From Cristatella mucedo (lineage: Eukaryota; Bryozoa; Phylactolaemata; Cristatellidae): a DNA stretch of 62,000 nt. Of the stretch, positions 1 through 9,501 are shown piece after piece. A program made the position numbers and the translations under genes. The stretch is taken from contig WPIO01000091.1 in NCBI GenBank assembly GCA_009760855.2, positions 1-62,000 of the forward strand, given 5' to 3'. The stretch's first letter is position 1. The number at the start of each line of letters is the position of its first letter. The notes under the pieces were generated by a model. The model was not told where the DNA came from and did not search any database. It saw only the letters and a program-made list of their open reading frames with translations.

Positions 1-112
1 TCGATACTCATCCTTATAGCTTGTGATAACTTGCGGCAGAGTGCTGTGCTTTGCATTAAGCCATTCACACTTGAATACCTTATTTTGCATGAGTTCACAG
101 CAGATCGCACAA
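1..112. repeat. Partial HOR: tail of monomer m9
   Basis: This matches 2224-2335, the end of m9 in the next copy: CTCATCCTTATAGCTTGTG, then TGCGGCAGAGTGCTGTGC, then GCATGAGTTCACAGCAGATC. It shows that the array continues beyond the left edge of the window. Confidence 0.95.
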
Positions 113-2335
113 TATCTAGATACTTCAAATCAACCCGTCAAGGCATGAAGTAGCTCGGAGCAGAGTGCAGACCTTGCTTTAGGCAATCGCACTTTAATAA
201 TTCAATTCGCTTGAGTTTGCAGCAGATCGCTGAATATAAAGACACCTCAATACTGCTCGTTATATCGTGTGATAACTTGCTGCAGATTGTGGAGCCTTGC
301 ATTAGGCCATTCACACTTGAATAGCTTATTTTGCATGACTTCACAGCAGATCGCACTATATCTAGATAATTTAAATCGACCCGTCAAGTCATGCAGTCGC
401 CCGGAGATTAGTGCAGGCCTTGCTTTAGGCAATCGCACTTGAATAACTCATTTCGCTTGAGTTTGCAGCAGATCGCAGCATATTAGGACACCTCGATACT
501 GCTCGTTATCGCGTGTGATAACTTGCTGCTGTGTGAGGCGCCTTGCATTAAGCAATTCACACTTGAATAGCTTATCTTGCATGAGTTCACAGCAGATCAC
601 ACAATATCTAGATACTTTAAATCAACCCACCAGAGCGTGCAGTAGCTTGCAGCATAATGCAGCTCCTTGCTTCAGGCAATCGCACTTGAATACCTCATTT
701 CGGTTGAGTTTGCAGCTGATCGCGGAATATAAAGACATCTCGATACTGCTCGTTATAGCCTGCGATAGCTTGCTGCAGAGTGGGGCCCCTTCCATTAGGC
801 CATTCACACTTGAATAACATACTTTGGATGAGATCGCAGCAGATCGCACAATATCTAGATACTTTAAATCGACCCGTCTCAGCGTGTGGTAGCTTGCAGC
901 AGAGTGCAGCTCCTTGGTTTAAGCAATCGCACATGAATAACTCATTTCGGTTAAGTTTGCAGCTGATCGGGGAACAGAAAGACACCTCGATACAGCTCGT
1001 TATATCGTGTAATAAGTTGCTGCAGATTGCAGCGCCTTGCATTAGGCCATTCACACTTGAATAGCTTATCTTGCATAATATCCCAGCAGATCGCACCATA
1101 TCTAGATACTTTAAACCAATCCGCCGGGGCATGCTGTTGTTTGCACCAAAATTCACCTCCTTGCTTTAGGCAATCGCAATTGAATAACTCATTTTGCTTG
1201 AGTTTGCAGCAAATCGGTAAATATAAAGACACCTCGATACTGCTCTTTATAGCCGTGATAGCTTGCTTCAGATTGCTGCGCCTTGCATAAGGCCATTCAC
1301 ACTTGATTAGCTTATTTTGCATGACTTCACAGCAGATCGCACAATATCTAGATACTTTTAATCGACCCGTCAGAGAGAGTGCAGTAGCTTGCAGCAGAGT
1401 GCAGCTCCTTGCTTTAGGCAATCGCAATTTGATAACTCATTCCGCTTGCGTTTGCAGCAGATCTCCGAATATGAAGACACCTCAATAGAGCTCGTAATAG
1501 CCTGTAATAAGTTGCTGCAGAGTTCTGCGCTTTGCATTAAGCCATTCACACTTGAATAGCTTCTTTTGCATGAGTTCACAGCAGATCGCACAAAATCTAG
1601 CTACTTTAAATCCAACCTTCGAAGCATGCAGGAGCTAGCAGCAGAGTGCTGCACCTTGGTTTAGGCAATCACACTTGAATAACGAACTTTGCTTGATTTT
1701 GCAGCATATCGCAGAACATAAAGATACCTCGATACTGCACCTCATTCCGTGTGATAACTTGCTGCAGAGTGCGGTGCCTTGCATTAAGCCATTTACACTT
1801 GAATAACTTATTTTGAATGAGTTTACAGCAGATCGCACAATATCTAGAGACTTTAAATCCACCCGTCGAAGCTTGCATGAGCTGGCAGCAGAGTGCTGCA
1901 CGTTGCTAAGGGCAATCGTACTTAAAAAAACACATTTCGAATGAGTTTGCAGAAGATCGCAGAATGTAAAGACACCTCAATACTGCTCGATATGGCGTGT
2001 GATAACTTGTTTCGGACAGTAGTGCCTTGCATTAAGCCATTCTCACTTGAATAACCTATTTTGCATGAGATAGCAGGAGATTGCCCAATATCTAGATACT
2101 TTAATTCAACCCGTCGACGCGTGCAGGAGCTGGCAGCAGAGTGCTCATCTTTGCTTTAGGCAATCGCACTTAAAAAACGAATTTTGCTTGAATTTTCAGC
2201 AGATCGCGGAACATAAACACACCTCGATACTCATCCTTATAGCTTGTGATAACTTGCGGCAGAGTGCTGTGCTTTGCATTAAGCCATTCACACTTGAATA
2301 CCTTATTTTGCATGAGTTCACAGCAGATCGCACAA
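113..2335. repeat. HOR copy 1, subtype A1, 9 monomers, 2223 bp
   Basis: Nine monomers in order m1-m9. It differs in length from the 2220-bp reference by a 2-bp AG duplication at 1371-1380 (CAGAGAGAGT in m6) and one extra A in the A-run near 1925 (m8). The AG insertion breaks the reading frames seen in other copies, with no sign of selection against it. Confidence 0.95.
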
Positions 2336-2345
2336 TATCTAGATA
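2336..2345. other. 10-bp palindrome TATCTAGATA with nested TCTAGA
   Basis: This perfect dyad is the best phase marker of the array. In the reference HOR it is intact in seven of nine monomers (not m7 or m8), and TCTAGA is intact in eight. It persists into the most diverged part of the flank. Short dyads can extrude or bind proteins symmetrically; any function here is inference. Confidence 0.85.
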
Positions 2346-2581
2346 CTTCAAATCAACCCGTCAAGGCATGAAGTAGCTCGGAGCAGAGTGCAGACCTTGC
2401 TTTAGGCAATCGCACTTTAATAATTCAATTCGCTTGAGTTTGCAGCAGATCGCTGAATATAAAGACACCTCAATACTGCTCGTTATATCGTGTGATAACT
2501 TGCTGCAGATTGTGGAGCCTTGCATTAGGCCATTCACACTTGAATAGCTTATTTTGCATGACTTCACAGCAGATCGCACTA
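2336..2581. repeat. Monomer m1 of the HOR (reference copy)
   Basis: 246 bp. Its signature is TTCAAATCAACCCGTC, then GGCATGAAGTAGCTCGG, then a cytosine-to-adenine-type change giving CAGACCTTGC. Its second half ends with GATTGTGGAGCC and GCATGACTTCACAGC. It carries the intact palindrome at 2336-2345. m1 marks HOR starts throughout the core and recurs in diverged form at 46085, 48553, 50279 and 53238. Confidence 0.9.
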
Positions 2582-2827
2582 TATCTAGATAATTTAAATC
2601 GACCCGTCAAGTCATGCAGTCGCCCGGAGATTAGTGCAGGCCTTGCTTTAGGCAATCGCACTTGAATAACTCATTTCGCTTGAGTTTGCAGCAGATCGCA
2701 GCATATTAGGACACCTCGATACTGCTCGTTATCGCGTGTGATAACTTGCTGCTGTGTGAGGCGCCTTGCATTAAGCAATTCACACTTGAATAGCTTATCT
2801 TGCATGAGTTCACAGCAGATCACACAA
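2582..2827. repeat. Monomer m2 of the HOR (reference copy)
   Basis: 246 bp. Its signature is TAATTTAAATCGACCC, then GTCATGCAGTCGCCCGGAG, then ATTAGTGCAGG in place of the usual GCAGAGTGC. It has GCATATTAGGACACC where other monomers have GAATATAAAGACACC. The TAATTTAAATCG state is private to the homogeneous core; flank copies of m2 mostly read TACTTTAAATC. Confidence 0.9.
2640..2653. other. Small dyad GCCT-N6-AGGC, half A (example in m2)
   Basis: GCCTTGCTTTAGGC forms a four-base stem around a six-base loop. The equivalent site in half B is GCCTTGCATTAGGC at 2517-2530. Position and loop core are shared by both half-units, so it predates the half-unit duplication. The stem is lost in some monomers (for example CTCCTTGC instead of GGCCTTGC). 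Confidence 0.6.
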
Positions 2828-3074
2828 TATCTAGATACTTTAAATCAACCCACCAGAGCGTGCAGTAGCTTGCAGCATAATGCAGCTCCTTGCTTCAGGC
2901 AATCGCACTTGAATACCTCATTTCGGTTGAGTTTGCAGCTGATCGCGGAATATAAAGACATCTCGATACTGCTCGTTATAGCCTGCGATAGCTTGCTGCA
3001 GAGTGGGGCCCCTTCCATTAGGCCATTCACACTTGAATAACATACTTTGGATGAGATCGCAGCAGATCGCACAA
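2828..3074. repeat. Monomer m3 of the HOR (reference copy)
   Basis: 247 bp. Its signature is CAACCCACCAGAGCGTG, then GCAGCATAATGCAGC, CATTTCGGTTGAG and GCAGCTGATCGCGG. It ends with GAGTGGGGCCCCTTCC, which creates a GGGCCC site absent from the other monomers of this copy. m3-type monomers are the commonest type in the diverged flank, especially after 57.4 kb. Confidence 0.9.
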
Positions 3075-3321
3075 TATCTAGATACTTTAAATCGACCCGT
3101 CTCAGCGTGTGGTAGCTTGCAGCAGAGTGCAGCTCCTTGGTTTAAGCAATCGCACATGAATAACTCATTTCGGTTAAGTTTGCAGCTGATCGGGGAACAG
3201 AAAGACACCTCGATACAGCTCGTTATATCGTGTAATAAGTTGCTGCAGATTGCAGCGCCTTGCATTAGGCCATTCACACTTGAATAGCTTATCTTGCATA
3301 ATATCCCAGCAGATCGCACCA
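3075..3321. repeat. Monomer m4 of the HOR (reference copy)
   Basis: 247 bp. Its signature is AATCGACCCGTCTCAGCG with TGTGGTAGC, then CTTGGTTTAAGCAATCGC, ACATGAATAAC, GATCGGGGAACAGAAAG and GTGTAATAAGTTGC. A related but distinct m4-like type (CCGTTTTAGCGTGCTGTAG) is found only in the flank, for example at 41890, 44357 and 44851. Confidence 0.9.
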
Positions 3322-3567
3322 TATCTAGATACTTTAAACCAATCCGCCGGGGCATGCTGTTGTTTGCACCAAAATTCACCTCCTTGCTTTAGGCAATCGC
3401 AATTGAATAACTCATTTTGCTTGAGTTTGCAGCAAATCGGTAAATATAAAGACACCTCGATACTGCTCTTTATAGCCGTGATAGCTTGCTTCAGATTGCT
3501 GCGCCTTGCATAAGGCCATTCACACTTGATTAGCTTATTTTGCATGACTTCACAGCAGATCGCACAA
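3322..3567. repeat. Monomer m5 of the HOR (reference copy)
   Basis: 246 bp. Its signature is AAACCAATCCGCCGGGGC, then GTTGTTTGCACCAAAATTC and CAAATCGGTAAATATAAAG. The second half has TTTATAGCCGTGATAGC and GCTTCAGATTGCTGCG. The block before its palindrome reads AATATCCCAGCAGATCGC, another m5-boundary marker. Confidence 0.9.
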
Positions 3568-3814
3568 TATCTAGATACTTTTAATCGACCCGTCAGAGAG
3601 TGCAGTAGCTTGCAGCAGAGTGCAGCTCCTTGCTTTAGGCAATCGCAATTTGATAACTCATTCCGCTTGCGTTTGCAGCAGATCTCCGAATATGAAGACA
3701 CCTCAATAGAGCTCGTAATAGCCTGTAATAAGTTGCTGCAGAGTTCTGCGCTTTGCATTAAGCCATTCACACTTGAATAGCTTCTTTTGCATGAGTTCAC
3801 AGCAGATCGCACAA
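3568..3814. repeat. Monomer m6 of the HOR (reference copy)
   Basis: 247 bp. Its signature is TACTTTTAATCGACCC, then CAGAGAGTGCAG, CAATTTGATAACTC, TTCCGCTTGCG and ATCTCCGAATATGAAG. The second half has AATAGAGCTCGTAATAGCC. It contains nine CpG dinucleotides by count, not an obviously depleted number. Confidence 0.9.
3617..3739. repeat. Half-unit A, 123 bp (example in m6)
   Basis: It runs from AGAGTGCAGCTCC to the base before the next AGAGT. Its order of blocks is AGAGTGCAG, CCTTGCTTTAGGCAATCGC, a TTGATAACTCATT block, TTTGCAGCAGATC, GAATATGAAGACACC and TTGCTGC. The same order, with diverged bases, is seen in half-unit B that follows, so the 247-bp monomer is itself an old tandem dimer. In other monomers the A half reads GCACTTGAATAACTC and GAGTTTGCAGCAGATCGC. 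Confidence 0.88.
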
Positions 3815-3863
3815 AATCTAGCTACTTTAAATCCAACCTTCGAAGCATGCAGGAGCTAGCAGC
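3740..3863. repeat. Half-unit B, 124 bp (example spanning m6/m7)
   Basis: It runs from AGAGTTCTGCGC to the next AGAGT at 3864. Its blocks line up with half-unit A: TTTGCATTAAGCCATTCAC matches TTGCTTTAGGCAATCGC, ACTTGAATAGCTT matches ACTTGAATAACTC, GAGTTCACAGCAGATCGC matches GAGTTTGCAGCAGATCGC, and the AATATCTAGATAC palindrome block matches AATATAAAGACAC. Only half B carries the palindrome, so it is a derived feature of one half. Confidence 0.88.
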
Positions 3864-4061
3864 AGAGTGCTGCACCTTGGTTTAGGCAATCACACTTGAA
3901 TAACGAACTTTGCTTGATTTTGCAGCATATCGCAGAACATAAAGATACCTCGATACTGCACCTCATTCCGTGTGATAACTTGCTGCAGAGTGCGGTGCCT
4001 TGCATTAAGCCATTTACACTTGAATAACTTATTTTGAATGAGTTTACAGCAGATCGCACAA
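3815..4061. repeat. Monomer m7 of the HOR (reference copy)
   Basis: 247 bp. This is the only core monomer without the XbaI-type TCTAGA site: the palindrome is mutated to AATCTAGCTA. Other signatures are ATCCAACCTTCGAAGC, GGAGCTAGCAGCAG, AATAACGAACTTTGC and GCACCTCATTCCGTG. In subtype B the same position reads CAATATCTAGC and ACCGTCGAAGC. Confidence 0.9.
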
Positions 4062-4308
4062 TATCTAGAGACTTTAAATCCACCCGTCGAAGCTTGCATG
4101 AGCTGGCAGCAGAGTGCTGCACGTTGCTAAGGGCAATCGTACTTAAAAAACACATTTCGAATGAGTTTGCAGAAGATCGCAGAATGTAAAGACACCTCAA
4201 TACTGCTCGATATGGCGTGTGATAACTTGTTTCGGACAGTAGTGCCTTGCATTAAGCCATTCTCACTTGAATAACCTATTTTGCATGAGATAGCAGGAGA
4301 TTGCCCAA
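4062..4308. repeat. Monomer m8 of the HOR (reference copy)
   Basis: 247 bp. TCTAGA is kept but the palindrome is broken on its right arm (TATCTAGAGA). Other signatures are AATCCACCCGTCGAAGC, GCATGAGCTGGCAGC, ACGTTGCTAAGGGC, TACTTAAAAAACAC, GATATGGCGTG and GTTTCGGACAG. Subtypes A1 and A2 differ near its start (flanking bases TTATTTTGAATG versus TTATCTTGAATG). Confidence 0.9.
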
Positions 4309-4555
4309 TATCTAGATACTTTAATTCAACCCGTCGACGCGTGCAGGAGCTGGCAGCAGAGTGCTCATCTTTGCTTTAGGCAATCGCACTTAAAAAACGA
4401 ATTTTGCTTGAATTTTCAGCAGATCGCGGAACATAAACACACCTCGATACTCATCCTTATAGCTTGTGATAACTTGCGGCAGAGTGCTGTGCTTTGCATT
4501 AAGCCATTCACACTTGAATACCTTATTTTGCATGAGTTCACAGCAGATCGCACAA
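4309..4555. repeat. Monomer m9 of the HOR (reference copy)
   Basis: 247 bp. It is preceded by GAGATAGCAGGAGATTGCCC. Internal signatures are TTTAATTCAACCCGTCGACG, GAGTGCTCATCTTTGC, CTTAAAAAACGAATTTTGC, CATAAACACACCTCG and TGCGGCAGAGTGCTGTGC. It joins directly to the m1 of the next HOR. Confidence 0.9.
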
Positions 4556-6778
4556 TATCTAGATACTTCAAATCAACCCGTCAAGGCATGAAGTAGCTCG
4601 GAGCAGAGTGCAGACCTTGCTTTAGGCAATCGCACTTTAATAATTCAATTCGCTTGAGTTTGCAGCAGATCGCTGAATATAAAGACACCTCAATACTGCT
4701 CGTTATATCGTGTGATAACTTGCTGCAGATTGTGGAGCCTTGCATTAGGCCATTCACACTTGAATAGCTTATTTTGCATGACTTCACAGCAGATCGCACT
4801 ATATCTAGATAATTTAAATCGACCCGTCAAGTCATGCAGTCGCCCGGAGATTAGTGCAGGCCTTGCTTTAGGCAATCGCACTTGAATAACTCATTTCGCT
4901 TGAGTTTGCAGCAGATCGCAGCATATTAGGACACCTCGATACTGCTCGTTATCGCGTGTGATAACTTGCTGCTGTGTGAGGCGCCTTGCATTAAGCAATT
5001 CACACTTGAATAGCTTATCTTGCATGAGTTCACAGCAGATCACACAATATCTAGATACTTTAAATCAACCCACCAGAGCGTGCAGTAGCTTGCAGCATAA
5101 TGCAGCTCCTTGCTTCAGGCAATCGCACTTGAATACCTCATTTCGGTTGAGTTTGCAGCTGATCGCGGAATATAAAGACATCTCGATACTGCTCGTTATA
5201 GCCTGCGATAGCTTGCTGCAGAGTGGGGCCCCTTCCATTAGGCCATTCACACTTGAATAACATACTTTGGATGAGATCGCAGCAGATCGCACAATATCTA
5301 GATACTTTAAATCGACCCGTCTCAGCGTGTGGTAGCTTGCAGCAGAGTGCAGCTCCTTGGTTTAAGCAATCGCACATGAATAACTCATTTCGGTTAAGTT
5401 TGCAGCTGATCGGGGAACAGAAAGACACCTCGATACAGCTCGTTATATCGTGTAATAAGTTGCTGCAGATTGCAGCGCCTTGCATTAGGCCATTCACACT
5501 TGAATAGCTTATCTTGCATAATATCCCAGCAGATCGCACCATATCTAGATACTTTAAACCAATCCGCCGGGGCATGCTGTTGTTTGCACCAAAATTCACC
5601 TCCTTGCTTTAGGCAATCGCAATTGAATAACTCATTTTGCTTGAGTTTGCAGCAAATCGGTAAATATAAAGACACCTCGATACTGCTCTTTATAGCCGTG
5701 ATAGCTTGCTTCAGATTGCTGCGCCTTGCATAAGGCCATTCACACTTGATTAGCTTATTTTGCATGACTTCACAGCAGATCGCACAATATCTAGATACTT
5801 TTAATCGACCCGTCAGAGAGTGCAGTAGCTTGCAGCAGAGTGCAGCTCCTTGCTTTAGGCAATCGCAATTTGATAACTCATTCCGCTTGCGTTTGCAGCA
5901 GATCTCCGAATATGAAGACACCTCAATAGAGCTCGTAATAGCCTGTAATAAGTTGCTGCAGAGTTCTGCGCTTTGCATTAAGCCATTCACACTTGAATAG
6001 CTTCTTTTGCATGAGTTCACAGCAGATCGCACAAAATCTAGCTACTTTAAATCCAACCTTCGAAGCATGCAGGAGCTAGCAGCAGAGTGCTGCACCTTGG
6101 TTTAGGCAATCACACTTGAATAACGAACTTTGCTTGATTTTGCAGCATATCGCAGAACATAAAGATACCTCGATACTGCACCTCATTCCGTGTGATAACT
6201 TGCTGCAGAGTGCGGTGCCTTGCATTAAGCCATTTACACTTGAATAACTTATTTTGAATGAGTTTACAGCAGATCGCACAATATCTAGAGACTTTAAATC
6301 CACCCGTCGAAGCTTGCATGAGCTGGCAGCAGAGTGCTGCACGTTGCTAAGGGCAATCGTACTTAAAAAACACATTTCGAATGAGTTTGCAGAAGATCGC
6401 AGAATGTAAAGACACCTCAATACTGCTCGATATGGCGTGTGATAACTTGTTTCGGACAGTAGTGCCTTGCATTAAGCCATTCTCACTTGAATAACCTATT
6501 TTGCATGAGATAGCAGGAGATTGCCCAATATCTAGATACTTTAATTCAACCCGTCGACGCGTGCAGGAGCTGGCAGCAGAGTGCTCATCTTTGCTTTAGG
6601 CAATCGCACTTAAAAAACGAATTTTGCTTGAATTTTCAGCAGATCGCGGAACATAAACACACCTCGATACTCATCCTTATAGCTGTGATAACTAACTTGC
6701 GGCAGAGTGCTGTGCTTTGCATTAAGCCATTCACACTTGAATACCTTATTTTGCATGAGTTCACAGCAGATCGCACAA
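4556..6778. repeat. HOR copy 3, subtype A1, 9 monomers, 2223 bp
   Basis: Nine monomers m1-m9 indistinguishable by eye from the reference except near 6681-6700, where the m9 end reads GCTGTGATAACTAACTTGC instead of GCTTGTGATAACTTGC. This is a combined deletion and short duplication with a net gain of 3 bp. Confidence 0.95.
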
Positions 6779-9501
6779 TATCTAGATACTTCAAATCAAC
6801 CCGTCAAGGCATGAAGTAGCTCGGAGCAGAGTGCAGACCTTGCTTTAGGCAATCGCACTTTAATAATTCAATTCGCTTGAGTTTGCAGCAGCAGATCGCT
6901 GAATATAAAGACACCTCAATACTGCTCGTTATATCGTGTGATAACTTGCTGCAGATTGTGGAGCCTTGCATTAGGCCATTCACACTTGAATAGCTTATTT
7001 TGCATGACTTCACAGCAGATCGCACTATATCTAGATAATTTAAATCGACCCGTCAAGTCATGCAGTCGCCCGGAGATTAGTGCAGGCCTTGCTTTAGGCA
7101 ATCGCACTTGAATAACTCATTTCGCTTGAGTTTGCAGCAGATCGCAGCATATTAGGACACCTCGATACTGCTCGTTATCGCGTGTGATAACTTGCTGCTG
7201 TGTGAGGCGCCTTGCATTAAGCAATTCACACTTGAATAGCTTATCTTGCATGAGTTCACAGCAGATCACACAATATCTAGATACTTTAAATCAACCCACC
7301 AGAGCGTGCAGTAGCTTGCAGCATAATGCAGCTCCTTGCTTCAGGCAATCGCACTTGAATACCTCATTTCGGTTGAGTTTGCAGCTGATCGCGGAATATA
7401 AAGACATCTCGATACTGCTCGTTATAGCCTGCGATAGCTTGCTGCAGAGTGGGGCCCCTTCCATTAGGCCATTCACACTTGAATAACATACTTTGGATGA
7501 GATCGCAGCAGATCGCACAATATCTAGATACTTTAAATCGACCCGTCTCAGCGTGTGGTAGCTTGCAGCAGAGTGCAGCTCCTTGGTTTAAGCAATCGCA
7601 CATGAATAACTCATTTCGGTTAAGTTTGCAGCTGATCGGGGAACAGAAAGACACCTCGATACAGCTCGTTATATCGTGTAATAAGTTGCTGCTGCAGATT
7701 GCAGCGCCTTGCATTAGGCCATTCACACTTGAATAGCTTATCTTGCATAATATCCCAGCAGATCGCACCATATCTAGATACTTTAAACCAATCCGCCGGG
7801 GCATGCTGTTGTTTGCACCAAAATTCACCTCCTTGCTTTAGGCAATCGCAATTGAATAACTCATTTTGCTTGAGTTTGCAGCAAATCGGTAAATATAAAG
7901 ACACCTCGATACTGCTCTTTATAGCCGTGATAGCTTGCTTCAGATTGCTGCGCCTTGCATAAGGCCATTCACACTTGATTAGCTTATTTTGCATGACTTC
8001 ACAGCAGATCGCACAATATCTAGATACTTTTAATCGACCCGTCAGAGAGTGCAGTAGCTTGCAGCAGAGTGCAGCTCCTTGCTTTAGGCAATCGCAATTT
8101 GATAACTCATTCCGCTTGTTTTTGCAGCAGATCTCTGAATATGAAGACACCTCAATAGAGCTCGTATTAGCCTGTAATAAGTTGCTGCAGAGTTCTGAGC
8201 TTTGCATTAAGCCATTCACACTTGAATAGCTTCTTTTGTATGAGTTCACAGCAGTTCGCACAATATCTAGCTACTTTAAATCCAACCGTCGAAGCATGCA
8301 GGAGCTAGCAGCAGAGTGCTGCACCTTGGTTTAGGCAATCACACTTGAATAACGAACTTTGATTGATTTTGCAGCATATCGCAGAACATAAAGATACCTT
8401 GATACTGCACCTCATTCCGTGTGATAACTTGCTGCAGAGTGCGGTGCCTTGCATTAAGCCATTTACACTTGAATAACTTATTTTGCATGAGTTTACAGCA
8501 GATCGCACAATATCTAGAGACTTTAAATCCACCCGTCGAAGCTTGCATGAGCTGGCTGCAGAGTGCTGCACGTTGCTTAGGGCAATCGTACTTAAAAAAT
8601 ACATTTCGAATGAGTTTGCAGGAGATCGCGGAATGTAAAGACACCTCAATACTGCTCGATATGGCGTGTGATAACTTTTTACGGAGTGTAGTGCCTTGCA
8701 TTAAGCCATTCTCACTTGAATAACCTATTTTGCATGAGATAGCAGGAGATGGCCCAATATCTAGATACTTTAATTCAACCCGTCGAAGCGTGCAGGAGCT
8801 GGCAGCAGAGTGCTAATCTTTGCTTTAGGCAATCGCACTTGAAAAAAAACGAATTTTGCTTGATTTTTCAGCAGATCGCGGAACATAAAAACACACCTCG
8901 ATACTCATCCTTATAGCTTGTGATAACTTGCGGCAGAGTGCTGATCCTTGCATTAAGCCATTCCCACTTGAATAGCTGATTTTGCTTTGTCTACAGCAGA
9001 TCGCACAATATCTAGATACTTTAAATCAACCCGCCAGTGTGTGCAGTAGTTTGCAGCATAATGCAGCACCTTGCTTCAGGCAATCGCACTTGAATAACTC
9101 ATTTCGGTTGAGTTTGCAGAAGATCGCGGAATGTAAAGACATCTCAATACTGCTCGTTATGGCGTGTGATAACTTGCTGGGGAGTGTAGTGCCTTGCATT
9201 AAGCCATTCACACTTGAATAACCTATTTTGCACGAGATAGCAGGAAATTGCCCAATATCTAGATACTTTAATTCACCCGTCGACGCATGCAGGAGCTGGC
9301 AGCAGAGTGCTCATCTTTGCTTTAGGCAATCGCACTTGAAAAACGAATTTTGCTTGATTTTTCAGCAGATCGCGGAACATAAACACACCTCGATACTCAT
9401 CCTTATAGCTTGTGATAACTTGCGGCAGAGTGCTGTGCTTTGCATTAAGCCATTCACACTTGAATACCTTATTTTGCATGAGTTCACAGCAGATCGCACA
9501 A
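6779..9501. repeat. HOR copy 4, subtype B11, 11 monomers, 2723 bp
   Basis: Palindromes lie at 6779, 7028, 7274, 7521, 7771, 8017, 8264, 8511, 8758, 9009 and 9256. m1-m5 match the A reference; m6-m9 carry B states (TTGTTTTTGCAGC, GTATTAGCC, CAGTTCGCACAATATC, ACCGTCGAAGC, TTGCTTAGGGC, GATAACTTTTTACGG). Two extra monomers follow m9. Local indels: a GCA-type triplet gain near 6888, a GCT gain near 7689, a longer A-run at 8841-8850 and an A gain near 8887. Confidence 0.92.
9009..9501. repeat. Extra monomer pair (m10, m11) in HOR copy 4
   Basis: m10 (9009-9255) starts CAACCCGCCAGTGTGTGC and is preceded by TTTGTCTACAGCAG; it resembles m3-type monomers of the flank, notably 58656. m11 (9256-9501) begins TTTAATTCACCCGTCGACGC and is an m9-type monomer followed directly by m1. 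The duplicated m9 state on both sides of m10 suggests that an unequal exchange between m9-like monomers added the pair; which two are strictly new is ambiguous. Confidence 0.85.

Larger units (their letters stand above)
2336..4555. repeat. HOR copy 2, reference copy, subtype A1, exactly 2220 bp
   Basis: Palindrome positions are 2336, 2582, 2828, 3075, 3322, 3568, 3815, 4062 and 4309. This gives nine monomers of 246, 246, 247, 247, 246, 247, 247, 247 and 247 bp, summing to 2220. It is used here as the reference because the same length recurs at 32271 and 36712. Each monomer is distinguishable from the other eight by many substitutions, while same-position monomers in neighbouring copies look identical, which is the definition of a higher-order repeat. 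Confidence 0.96.

Noticed and set aside
3174-3812. Recurring antisense ORF of 212 codons, rich in Cys, as a repetitive secreted or structural protein
   Set aside because: It recurs because the DNA repeats. Overlapping ORFs of similar size lie on the plus strand, indels of 1-2 bp are tolerated freely, and there is no signal peptide, promoter or splice context I can support.
8841-8850. Poly-A runs (also near 1925, 20460, 29638 and 36300) as retroposition tails
   Set aside because: They are length variants of an A-run already present in m8 and m9 and have no flanking target-site duplication or non-satellite sequence.
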